Shown here: positions 7,804 through 15,811 of the stretch, piece after piece | How the letters are laid out: the number at the start of each line of letters is the position of its first letter | Position numbering within the stretch: the first letter of the stretch is position 1 | Source of the DNA: an uncultured Pseudomonadota bacterium | Lineage (GTDB): Bacteria; Pseudomonadota; Gammaproteobacteria; Steroidobacterales; Steroidobacteraceae | Reading direction: 5' to 3' | NCBI GenBank assembly: GCA_903828595.1 | Contig: CAIKMS010000021.1 | Coordinates: 1 to 64,000 of the forward strand | DNA length: 64,000 bases | Made by a program: the position numbers and the translations under genes | Notes under the pieces: generated by a model | Databases searched by the model: none | The model's input: only the letters and a program-made list of their open reading frames with translations | What the model was told of the DNA's origin: nothing

Positions 7804-9855
7804 ATGCATAAAAATTGGCTGGCTTTGGCCTTAGGCTGCGTCGCGACGGCCTGCATTGCGGTGATTGCGCTTAGCCGCGGCGAACCCGTCAACGCGATCT
7901 GGCTGGTGGTAGCGGCCCTGTGTGTCTATACCCTGGGTTATCGCTTTTATGCAGCCTTTATCGCGGCGAAGGTGCTGTGTGTGGACAGCACCAGAGCCAC
8001 GCCCGCCGAGCGACTGCAGGATGGCCGCGACTACGTGCCTACACCGCGTTGGGTGCTTTTTGGTCATCACTTTGCGGCCATTGCCGGACCCGGGCCCCTC
8101 ATCGGGCCGACATTAGCCGCTCAATTTGGCTACCTGCCCGGCACCCTGTGGATTTTAGTGGGCAGCGTGGTGGGCGGATGCGTTCAAGACATGGTCATTT
8201 TGTTCTTATCGACCCGCCGGGACGGTAAAAGCCTGGGCCGTATGGCTCAAGAAGAACTCGGCGTTTTCGGCGGGGCCGCCGCCCAAGCCGGCACGCTGGC
8301 CATCATGGTGATTTTAATTGCCGTCTTAGGGCTGGTTGTGGTGAACGCCATGAAGCACAGCGCCTGGGCGACCTCCACCGTCTTTGCCACGATTCCTATC
8401 GCGATGTTTATCGGCCTGTACATGCGCCGCTTTCGCCCAGGAAAGGTGGGTGAGGCCTCCTTAGTGGGGCTCATCTTAATGGCTTTAGCCGTCGTGGGAG
8501 GCGGCTGGATTGAGACGCAACCTCTATTGCAGTCCGCCTTTAATTGGGATGCTAAGTCTTTGGCCTGGTTTGTGATGGTCTATGGTTTCATGGCCGCTAT
8601 AGCGCCCGTATGGCTGCTGCTCGCGCCACGCGATTATCTGTCCACGTATCTAAAACTTGGCGTGGTTGTGGTTCTGGCGATCGCCATTGTGGTGATTCAC
8701 CCCCAACTGAAGATGCCGGCGTTGAGTCACTTTATTGACGGCAGTGGCCCCGTGTTCAAAGGCGCGGTGTTTCCGTTCATGTTCATCACCATTGCCTGCG
8801 GTGCCATTTCCGGCTTTCATGCCCTGATCTCTTCCGGCACCTCACCGCGACTGATACGCAATGAGCGTGACATACGTTTGGTGGGTTACGGCGCCATGGC
8901 ATTGGAATCGATGGTGGCTATCATGGCCATGATCAGCGCAGCGCTGCTCGATCCTGGGGTTTATTTCGCGATCAATAGCCCGCTAGCAGCCCTAGGCGGT
9001 AGCGAAACGACGGTGGTTGAGCACCTAACCAGCCTAGGATATTCGGTATCACTAGAGCAGATGCAAACGCTCGCCCATTCGGTGGGTGAGTCCTCGCTGT
9101 TTGCTCGTACAGGCGGGGCGCCTTCACTGGCTGTAGGTATTGCGAGCATTTTAAATGGGCTGTTCGGTTCGATGATGTTATCGATCTGGTATCACTTTGC
9201 GATTATGTTCGAAGCCGTTTTCATTTTAACGACCCTGGATGCGGGTACCCGCGTGGGTCGATTTATGATGCAAGACATTCTCAGCCACCTGTGGGCACCT
9301 TTAGGGGCACGTAACAGTTATGCGTCGGCTTGCTTATCCTCCGGTTTAGTGGTCGCGGCCTGGGGCTACTTTCTTTATGTGGGCGTGTTAGACCCCAATG
9401 GCGGCATCAATATTCTCTGGCCTTTGTTTGGAATCGCCAATCAAATGCTGGCGGCCATTGCCCTGTGCGTGGCCACGGCTGCCCTGGCGCGCAGCCGTCC
9501 ACGAGGCTATCTGTGGGTCACTGGCCTGCCGCTACTCGGACTCACCGTAGTAACAACGACCGCCGTCTGGCAAAAACTCTTCAGCGCCAACCCTAAGATT
9601 GGTTTTTTAGCCGGAGCCAATGATCTGGCAATGAAGTTAGCGGCTGGCACTTTACCGGCAGATAAAGCCGCCGTCGCACCCCAACTGATCTTTAATCAAC
9701 GCCTGGATGCCGCCTTAGCCGCGTTCTTTGCGCTCGTGCTTTGGGTGATGTTACTTGATTTGATGCGAGTCTTGCGTCGGCCACGCCACGAGGCAGTAAG
9801 GAGCACCGAAGCACCGTACGTAATGAGTCACTTCCCGGAGGCCGCGCGTGGTTAA
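7804..9855 (+). CDS. cstA: Carbon starvation protein A family transporter
   Basis: A 683-residue polytopic inner-membrane transporter. E. coli CstA and its paralogue BtsT import peptides and pyruvate. The family's core is seen as DGRDYVPTPRWVLFGHHFAAIAGPGPLIGPTLAAQFGYLPG, then GGCVQDMVILFLSTRRDGKSLG, WLLLAPRDYLSTYLK and ISSGTSPRLIRNERD, all highly characteristic. About 16 hydrophobic segments cover the protein. It overlaps ybdD by 8 bases, the usual cstA-ybdD pair, and faces a sensor kinase gene that converges on ybdD. Confidence 0.95.
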   Translation: MHKNWLALALGCVATACIAVIALSRGEPVNAIWLVVAALCVYTLGYRFYAAFIAAKVLCVDSTRATPAERLQDGRDYVPTPRWVLFGHHFAAIAGPGPLIGPTLAAQFGYLPGTLWILVGSVVGGCVQDMVILFLSTRRDGKSLGRMAQEELGVFGGAAAQAGTLAIMVILIAVLGLVVVNAMKHSAWATSTVFATIPIAMFIGLYMRRFRPGKVGEASLVGLILMALAVVGGGWIETQPLLQSAFNWDAKSLAWFVMVYGFMAAIAPVWLLLAPRDYLSTYLKLGVVVVLAIAIVVIHPQLKMPALSHFIDGSGPVFKGAVFPFMFITIACGAISGFHALISSGTSPRLIRNERDIRLVGYGAMALESMVAIMAMISAALLDPGVYFAINSPLAALGGSETTVVEHLTSLGYSVSLEQMQTLAHSVGESSLFARTGGAPSLAVGIASILNGLFGSMMLSIWYHFAIMFEAVFILTTLDAGTRVGRFMMQDILSHLWAPLGARNSYASACLSSGLVVAAWGYFLYVGVLDPNGGINILWPLFGIANQMLAAIALCVATAALARSRPRGYLWVTGLPLLGLTVVTTTAVWQKLFSANPKIGFLAGANDLAMKLAAGTLPADKAAVAPQLIFNQRLDAALAAFFALVLWVMLLDLMRVLRRPRHEAVRSTEAPYVMSHFPEAARG

Positions 9856-10045
9856 GCAGTCCGGCCTACAAAAACTTTGGCAGATCGTGCGCCAGATTTG
9901 CGCCGGCGCTAATGGTCAGTACGCCTTTGAGGCCTATCAGGCTCACCAAAGAGATTGTCATCCTGAGCGACCGGCGCTGGATCGCGCCGAGTACGAAAAA
10001 TGCATCCGCTTAAAGCGCTATGAGGGGATGAGTCGCTGTTGCTAG
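9848..10045 (+). CDS. ybdD: YbdD/YjiX family small protein (DUF466)
   Basis: A 65-residue cysteine-containing protein always linked to CstA/BtsT-type transporters. The sequence shows the family pattern: LWQIVRQICAGANGQYAFEAYQAHQ, then HPERPALDRAEYEKCIRLKRYEG. It starts with GTG inside the end of cstA, so the two are translated together. Its role is not firmly known; related small proteins are thought to assist the transporter. The last four bases overlap the 3' end of the convergent sensor kinase. Confidence 0.92.
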   Translation: MVKQSGLQKLWQIVRQICAGANGQYAFEAYQAHQRDCHPERPALDRAEYEKCIRLKRYEGMSRCC

Positions 10046-11877
10046 GAGCTGGCACGACCTGCGCCTGCCTCATCACTCAACCAGGGTAGGCTACATTGAA
10101 CGACAGTGCCGTGCGACATGTGTGCGGATATCGTCAGCGCTCCCCCGTGGTGACGCAATCGCTCCTGCAGACCCAGTAACCCCAGCGCCTGCGGCTTATG
10201 TAGGGCGTTAGGCATCATTCCCATCCCATCATCAGTGATGCACATCACTATGAAATCACCGTCGTGTCTCAAGGTTATTGCGACGTTTTTGGCCTGAGCA
10301 TGATCATGGACATTCGTGAGCAACTCTTCGGCCGCGCGAAACAACAACAGCCCGGTTGATACAGTCAATGTATCGAGGAATGCTTGTGCCTCAAGCTCGG
10401 TCTGAACTTGCACTAAAAGCCCCGTTAGGCGCTGCACACGATCAGCCAGATCAATTAACACCGCCGTCAAACCTAACTGACCCAGACCCGCAGGCCGCAA
10501 CCCATCAGCGATCTGGCGAACTGCTTTAATGCTGGTTCGCAAGGCATCGCTGGCATCGGTAGAGCCCCCCGCCCGTTCTGCCGAGCGCATCGTCATCGTG
10601 GCCGCAAATAAATCCTGTGCTACGCCCTCGTGCAATACCTGCGCAGTGTGTTGCCGATCCTGTTCACGGGTAAACTCCAAACGCTGGGCCAGTGCGCGGA
10701 TCTTGTTATGACTGTCATGCAGCGCGGTGATATCCACTGCCATCGCATACAATCCCATCAGCACGCCATTGACCCGCTCCGGCACGTAGAGCACGTGCGC
10801 ACAACGCAGCGTTACACAACCTGTCGCATCCGCATCGGGTGTGAGTATCTGCAGCGACTGCGCCACTCCATCAAGCGCTAGCCTTAGATAAGGTTCTTGG
10901 GTCAACCACGACCCCTCACCCAACACCACTCGCCAATGCAAACCGTAGGCTTTGTCGCCAAGCCCCCTAAACTCATCCATAGCCGTGGCATTGGCGTAGC
11001 GCAGCGTTAGATCCGGTCCCCAAAAAGACACTCGACCCGGTAACTCTTGGAGCAAGTGCTTAAGACTGTGGTGTGACTGCTCTAATCCCACGTGCAGTCG
11101 CTGCCTTAGGGTCACGTCGGTTCGAGTTCCATACACCCCCTTAATCACCCCCTGCGCATCGTAATACGGGGCGTAGCAGATATCGTGGGTACGCCCGTTC
11201 GGCTCACCAGGAAGATCTAGGGTAAAGCGGACGGTTTCGCCGCTCATAGCGCGCACTTGGTACTCGCGGGTGTTGATATACCAAGGCTCGTTTAGATAGG
11301 ACGCCTCAGTAAACTCACTGGCGGTACTGGTTGTTCGCAGCAGCTCCTTGAAAGCCTGATTACTAAAGAAGATCAGGCCATCCAAACCATAGACGACAAT
11401 AGGTGCGGGAACCTCATCGGCCATCCTTTGTAGTTGCAGCTGACTGGCCTGCAAGGCGTGGTGACTGGCCTTGAGCATCGCCGTTGTTCGCCTCTGACTG
11501 ACGACAAAGGCGATGACTATCAAGCCATTAACCAGAAACAACGCGGCAATCGCCTCACTGCCGTGGTGATCTAGAGCCAACCAAGGATTTGAAACAAAAA
11601 CGGCGTGACCTAACCACGCGCTCAATAGCAGCACCAAAAGCCCGGGGCCTGCGCCAAACCACCAAGAAATAACCACAATGAGGGGGTATAGCAAAACATA
11701 GGCCGCGGCGTCTGCCACCGGCAGTAAAACCCCCTGCAAGGTGGCCACGCCAATCAGCAGCCCCAGCGCGCCACCGTAATTACGCCACGCACGGCGATCC
11801 GGTAGTCCCCAAGAGGCTTTAATCGACAGCTTTGAGACCGTATGCATCAGTCCACACGGTACTCCGTTTGTACGCAT
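10042..11877 (-). CDS. Sensor histidine kinase, NarL type, with PAS domains
   Basis: A 611-residue membrane kinase. Residues about 30-125 form four short hydrophobic helices resembling the KdpD-type DUF4118 sensor (GLLVLLLSAWLGHAVFVSNP and similar). Two PAS-like domains follow (about 150-265 and 270-385; QRMADEVPAPIVVYGLDGLIFFSNQAFK, then a second with RVSFWGPDLTLRYANATAM). A HisKA_3 dimerisation domain carries the phosphoacceptor in AQVLHEGVAQDL, and the HATPase has EELLTNVHDHAQA (N box) and DDGMGMM (G box) with LGLLGLQERLRHHGG. No response regulator gene lies beside it; HisKA_3 kinases normally pair with LuxR-type regulators. It converges on cstA-ybdD, so a link with nutrient uptake is possible but unproven. 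Confidence 0.88.
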   Translation of the reverse strand: MRTNGVPCGLMHTVSKLSIKASWGLPDRRAWRNYGGALGLLIGVATLQGVLLPVADAAAYVLLYPLIVVISWWFGAGPGLLVLLLSAWLGHAVFVSNPWLALDHHGSEAIAALFLVNGLIVIAFVVSQRRTTAMLKASHHALQASQLQLQRMADEVPAPIVVYGLDGLIFFSNQAFKELLRTTSTASEFTEASYLNEPWYINTREYQVRAMSGETVRFTLDLPGEPNGRTHDICYAPYYDAQGVIKGVYGTRTDVTLRQRLHVGLEQSHHSLKHLLQELPGRVSFWGPDLTLRYANATAMDEFRGLGDKAYGLHWRVVLGEGSWLTQEPYLRLALDGVAQSLQILTPDADATGCVTLRCAHVLYVPERVNGVLMGLYAMAVDITALHDSHNKIRALAQRLEFTREQDRQHTAQVLHEGVAQDLFAATMTMRSAERAGGSTDASDALRTSIKAVRQIADGLRPAGLGQLGLTAVLIDLADRVQRLTGLLVQVQTELEAQAFLDTLTVSTGLLLFRAAEELLTNVHDHAQAKNVAITLRHDGDFIVMCITDDGMGMMPNALHKPQALGLLGLQERLRHHGGALTISAHMSHGTVVQCSLPWLSDEAGAGRASS

Positions 11878-11956
11878 TACCTTATCGTGAGGTCTACGTA
11901 GGGACTAAAACCTGATAGAAAAGCACTATCTGCCGCCCTTAGACTAGGACTGGGCT

Positions 11957-13360
11957 TTGAAGGGATGCCGCCGTCATGCCGTCTCTCACCAGAACCAGAG
12001 CTTTAAGTATGATGGGGCAGCCGATCAGCCCGCTTTGAGTCAGGACCTTACTTTGTCAAACACGCTTAATTGCCCAACAAACCCTGACCTGCACAATCCA
12101 CCGGCATCAGCCACGCACGGGGCGGTCGCCCTGATGGCGGTACTGAGCTTTGGCTTAGCCACGGCCTGGGTCCGTCACGCAGGGCTTGTGGGTGGCTCTG
12201 TTGTGCTCAGCGCCAGCCTAATCATGGCGCTCACGGCATTGGCCGTGATGCTCACCGATTTGGGCTGGGGCCGCGTGCATCGGCGTCGCTCTACCGGACT
12301 GGATTTTGCGAAGTCCAACCCCTCATGGGAACGCACGTCGATCAAATGGCTAGGACTGGCGGGCACCGGCGCGGTGATTGGGCTTGGCTACTGGCTACTA
12401 CCCGAGTACCACGGGACCTTTTACGGTCGTTACTTTGCTTTGATGCGCGCGATCGTGCCTTTAGCCTTAATCGCGGCCGTGCCTTATATCTATTTCATTG
12501 ACCGATATCAGCGCGAGCCTGTTGATGGCTATTTTTACGCCGGTCAATTTTTCTTAGGGCGATATACGAAGGCTGCACAACCCGCCTTAAAGCAACATGC
12601 GCTGGGTTGGCTGATCAAAGCTTTTTTCCTGCCGTTAATGTTTACTTACTTTTGCAACGACCTTGAAAGATTAATCGCGCGCCCCACGCCCACTCTCAGC
12701 GACTTTACGGCCGTCTACAATTTTTTGTACGACAGCATGTACTTCGTCGATGTGGGTTTGGTTTCGATGGGTTACCTGCTCGCGCTGCGTCTGACCGATA
12801 CGCATCTGCGCTCGGCGGAGTCCACCGTATCGGGCTGGGCGGTGACTCTGGTGTGTTACGAGCCGTTTTGGTCACTGATAGGCGATCGCTATCTGGCCTA
12901 CGGATCTGGCCATCCTTGGGGTTGGTGGCTGGCCGCTCATCCTTGGCTCTACACGCTGTGGGGTAGCTTAATTCTGCTGCTCACCGGCATTTATGTTTGG
13001 GCAACCGTGAGTTTTGGTGCGCGTTTTTCTAACCTGACCCATCGCGGCATCATTACTAACGGTCCGTATCGCTACCTGTGTCATCCCGCGTATTGGGCGA
13101 AAAACCTGTCGTGGTGGATGATCTCCGTGCCGTTTTTAGTGACGGACTCCACCTTAGAAGCGCTCAGGCATTGTCTGTGCTTACTGGGCCTGAATGCGAT
13201 TTATGCGCTGCGCGCTCTAACCGAGGAGCGTCACCTAAAGACCGATTCCGACTACCGGGATTACCATCAGTGGATACAAAAGCACGGGATCTACCCACGT
13301 CTGTTGCGCGGGACCGGCCTAAGCCGGCCTGCAGAGCCGACTAAGCTCGAGGTGTTTTAA
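11957..13360 (+). CDS. Membrane protein with isoprenylcysteine-methyltransferase-like C-terminus
   Basis: A polytopic protein of up to 467 residues with about eight hydrophobic segments. The C-terminal 120 residues look like the ICMT/phospholipid methyltransferase family: the helix ending in YVWATVSFGARFSNLTHRG, then IITNGPYRYLCHPAYWAKNLSWW (the G-PYRY-x-RHP motif) and ALTEERHLKTDSDYRDYHQWIQK (the EE-x-L YxxY motif). The N-terminal half is not recognised. The start is unclear: TTG at 11957 and TTG at 12053 both have AGGA-like sites about seven bases upstream, and ATG at 12134 would begin at the first helix. The methyl acceptor is unknown; bacterial members methylate lipids or small molecules. 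Confidence 0.7.
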   Translation: MKGCRRHAVSHQNQSFKYDGAADQPALSQDLTLSNTLNCPTNPDLHNPPASATHGAVALMAVLSFGLATAWVRHAGLVGGSVVLSASLIMALTALAVMLTDLGWGRVHRRRSTGLDFAKSNPSWERTSIKWLGLAGTGAVIGLGYWLLPEYHGTFYGRYFALMRAIVPLALIAAVPYIYFIDRYQREPVDGYFYAGQFFLGRYTKAAQPALKQHALGWLIKAFFLPLMFTYFCNDLERLIARPTPTLSDFTAVYNFLYDSMYFVDVGLVSMGYLLALRLTDTHLRSAESTVSGWAVTLVCYEPFWSLIGDRYLAYGSGHPWGWWLAAHPWLYTLWGSLILLLTGIYVWATVSFGARFSNLTHRGIITNGPYRYLCHPAYWAKNLSWWMISVPFLVTDSTLEALRHCLCLLGLNAIYALRALTEERHLKTDSDYRDYHQWIQKHGIYPRLLRGTGLSRPAEPTKLEVF

Positions 13361-13559
13361 CGCGCGCCTGCGCCGGACAGGCATCACACCCGGCTGAGGG
13401 GCGCAGGCGGTGCCTTAACCACGCCGGCAATCGATCACCAAATCGCAGTAATAAGCGCTGTTTGATGATCGACGGGATCAGCGCATTCAGCGCATAAACC
13501 AAGGCCAGCGTGATTCCCACCGAAACGATGGCAGGCTCAACTAGGCCAAAGACGGCCAT
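13341..13559 (-). CDS. Small membrane protein downstream of feoB with C-terminal CxxC
   Basis: A 72-residue protein whose ATG overlaps the feoB stop codon (ATGA), so it is translationally coupled to feoB. It has one hydrophobic helix (residues about 5-28, VEPAIVSVGITLALVYALNALIP), a basic segment (KQRLLLRFGDRLPAWLRHRLRP) and GCDACPAQA near the end. Small cysteine-bearing proteins follow feoB in many gammaproteobacteria (FeoC, or the DUF6587-like family in xanthomonads). This one lacks a winged-helix FeoC look, so an accessory of the DUF6587 type is my best guess. Its last 20 bases overlap the convergent methyltransferase-like gene tail to tail. Confidence 0.65.
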   Translation of the reverse strand: MAVFGLVEPAIVSVGITLALVYALNALIPSIIKQRLLLRFGDRLPAWLRHRLRPSAGCDACPAQARVKTPRA

Positions 13560-15451
13560 CAGCCGCCACCCAAACGTACAGCCACATGGTAGGTCACCCC
13601 GGCTGCGATATACGCTAAAGCAAATTGATAGCCGGCCATGATCAACGGATAGCGCCAGGAGTTGGTCTCGCGACGCACCACCGCTAACGTGGATAAGCAC
13701 TGGGGCGCAAACACGTACCAAGCCAGCAGCGACAGCGCCGTTGCCAAGCTCCAGGAGGCCTGGATTAACGGTGTCAGGGCCTCAGCGACGTCCTTACCTC
13801 CCGCCGACAACGAGTACACAGTGCCTAAGGCCCCGATGGCTACCTCTCGAGCCGCCAGTCCAGGCACCAGAGCCAGTGAGATCTGCCAATTAAAGCCTAT
13901 AGGTGCAAACACCACACTGAGCCAGCGGCCCAAATGTCCGGCCAGACTGTAGGTAATAGCCGGCTCACTGGCACCTAATGGCGGTGCAGGATAGGAGCTT
14001 AGTGCCCAAAGAAGCACCGTCAAGGCCAGGATAATGCCACCGACCCGGCCCACAAAAATCTGCGCGCGTTGAAACAACCCGAGTCGTAAGTTGCGTAGCG
14101 ACGGCCAGTGATAAGCGGGTAACTCCATTTGCAGCGGGTGTATTGCCCCACGCTGACCAAAAAACTTCAGCACCCACGCCACCAAAAAGGCCGAGCCCAC
14201 CCCGGCCACATACAGCGCAAACAGCACTAAGCCCTGCAACTCAAACCAGCCGCCTACCAAACGAGAGGGAATAAAGGCAGCAATCAGTAAGGCATAGACG
14301 GGCAAGCGCGCCGAGCAGGTCATCAGCGGTGCGATCATGATCGTGATCAAGCGATCCCGCGCATTGGGAATGGTGCGCGTTGCCATGATGCCGGGAATGG
14401 CACAGGCAAACGAGGATAACAACGGGATGAACGAACGTCCTGACAGACCCACGCTACCCATCAGACGATCCAATAAGAAAGCCGCACGAGGCAGATAGCC
14501 AGAGTCTTCCAATAACAAGATGAAGAAAAACAAAATCAAAATCTGCGGCAGAAATACCAGCACCTGGCCGGCACCTGCCAGCACGCCATCCACGAGCAGA
14601 CTCTGCAAAGGACCCGCTGGCATCACCTGACGCACACCCGTCGATAACAGAGTAATCAGCGATTGCAGGCCATCCATCAACGGACGGGCCCAGGCAAATA
14701 CCCCCTGAAACATCAAAAATAAAATCAGCGCCAACAGCACCGGGCCCCAGACTGGATGTAAAACCACCCGATCAATACGATCGCCCCAGGCTAGGCGCGC
14801 GTGCGGATCCAGCCCCAAAGCCAGCAGCAAACGATCCACCTCGCGAGCATCCAAGGCTAACTGCGCGGCATCCGCCGGCGGCGCCAGCGCTGCCACCTCA
14901 ACACAGCCTACCGGCAGTCCCTCAATCAGTCGGGTTAATCCCAAAGCCCCCTGAGCCTTGATCCCCACCGTCTCAACGACCGGGACCCCAAGGGCCTGAC
15001 TCAAGGCTGGCGCCGATACGGGCAAACCACGCCGGGTAGCCAAATCCACCATGTTGAGTGCCACCACAACCGGCAGGTTCAGTCGTTTTAAGGCCAGCAC
15101 CAAGCGCAAGTTCTGGCGCAGGTTAGTGGCATCGACTACGGCAACCACCGCATCGGGACGCGGCTCACCAGTGACTTTGCCGCGCAAAACATCACAGGTG
15201 ATACGTTCATCGGGCGTGCGTGGGGTTAAGGAGTAGGCCCCCGGCAGATCCAGGATGCGCACGTCCCGACCGTTACTGGTCAGCAGTCGTCCTTCCTTGC
15301 GCTCGACCGTGACACCGGCGTAGTTGGCGATTTTTTGCCGGCTACCGGTCAGCAGATTAAATAACGCCGTTTTGCCGCAGTTGGGGTTACCGACCAAAGC
15401 GATGAGGGGCGAACCGGGGATTACCCGATCAGTGACAGACTCGCTGGTCAC
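13559..15451 (-). CDS. feoB: Ferrous iron transporter B
   Basis: Inner-membrane Fe(II) uptake protein with an N-terminal G domain, 630 residues. G1 is GNPNCGKTALFN, G2/G3 are seen around NYAGVTVERKEG and LDLPGAYSLTP, and G4 is ALNMVDLA. The membrane part carries both gate regions, including GYLPRAAFLLDRLMGSVGLSGRSFIPLLSSFACAIPGI and the second gate with FNWQISLALVPGLAAREVAIGALG. It is shorter than E. coli FeoB (773) but normal for the shorter class. It starts two bases after feoA ends and overlaps the small CxxC gene. Iron control through the upstream palindrome is likely. Confidence 0.96.
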   Translation of the reverse strand: MTSESVTDRVIPGSPLIALVGNPNCGKTALFNLLTGSRQKIANYAGVTVERKEGRLLTSNGRDVRILDLPGAYSLTPRTPDERITCDVLRGKVTGEPRPDAVVAVVDATNLRQNLRLVLALKRLNLPVVVALNMVDLATRRGLPVSAPALSQALGVPVVETVGIKAQGALGLTRLIEGLPVGCVEVAALAPPADAAQLALDAREVDRLLLALGLDPHARLAWGDRIDRVVLHPVWGPVLLALILFLMFQGVFAWARPLMDGLQSLITLLSTGVRQVMPAGPLQSLLVDGVLAGAGQVLVFLPQILILFFFILLLEDSGYLPRAAFLLDRLMGSVGLSGRSFIPLLSSFACAIPGIMATRTIPNARDRLITIMIAPLMTCSARLPVYALLIAAFIPSRLVGGWFELQGLVLFALYVAGVGSAFLVAWVLKFFGQRGAIHPLQMELPAYHWPSLRNLRLGLFQRAQIFVGRVGGIILALTVLLWALSSYPAPPLGASEPAITYSLAGHLGRWLSVVFAPIGFNWQISLALVPGLAAREVAIGALGTVYSLSAGGKDVAEALTPLIQASWSLATALSLLAWYVFAPQCLSTLAVVRRETNSWRYPLIMAGYQFALAYIAAGVTYHVAVRLGGG

Positions 15452-15453
15452 GG

Positions 15454-15726
15454 CTAGCCCCTGGGGCAGACGAGTACACCCGCCGCCTCCGGTCTGCGTA
15501 AGGCGAAGGTCGCGGTGCCCACCCGTACCGCCAGAGGCCCGCCAAAAGCCGCTTTGGCAATAACTTCGACACGCTCACCGGCCAGAAAGCCCAGTTCCGA
15601 CAACCGCAGGATCAATTCTTGATCCTGTGTATCGGCGTTCAAAGCAAAGCCGCTCACGGTAGCCGGCTGATGCAGACCCAGTTCCAGCAACGGCAAAGAC
15701 GCGCGGATCGAAGATTGCGTGTTCAT
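15454..15726 (-). CDS. feoA: Ferrous iron transport protein A
   Basis: A 90-residue SH3-like cytoplasmic partner of FeoB. It shows LNADTQDQELILRLSELGFLAGERVEVIAKAAFGGPLAVRVGTATFALRRPEA, the usual FeoA pattern of a LxELGF turn, a GGP loop and the final LRR-x-A strand. It is first in the operon, two bases before feoB, with a Fur-like palindrome just 11 bases upstream of its ATG. Confidence 0.95.
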   Translation of the reverse strand: MNTQSSIRASLPLLELGLHQPATVSGFALNADTQDQELILRLSELGFLAGERVEVIAKAAFGGPLAVRVGTATFALRRPEAAGVLVCPRG

Positions 15727-15737
15727 GCTGAAATCGT

Positions 15738-15756
15738 AATGAGAACCAATCTCATT
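15738..15756 (-). promoter_or_regulatory. Fur-like operator upstream of feoA
   Basis: AATGAGAACCAATCTCATT is a perfect inverted repeat with 7-base arms and a 5-base spacer, close to the AATGATAAT-type half sites of Fur boxes. Its position right before feoA supports iron-responsive repression. An MntR-type site cannot be excluded. Confidence 0.6.
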
Positions 15757-15779
15757 TGCAAGCCGTGAGGCTGAAACTT

Positions 15780-15803
15780 AAAGGCCGCTTAACGCGGCCT
15801 TTA
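15780..15803 (-). terminator. Hairpin between manB and feoA
   Basis: AAAGGCCGC and GCGGCCTTT form a perfect 9-base stem around TTAAC, sitting just upstream of feoAB in the convergent-free gap before the manB stop codon region. It most likely ends feoAB-independent readthrough between the two minus-strand operons; the T-tract is weak (TTTAAGTTT). Confidence 0.45.
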
Positions 15804-15811
15804 GGTGGACT

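Noticed and set aside
11957-12133. Possible separate small gene before the ICMT-like protein's first helix
   Set aside because: The segment is in the same frame without a stop and is more simply an N-terminal extension of the downstream protein or untranslated leader.
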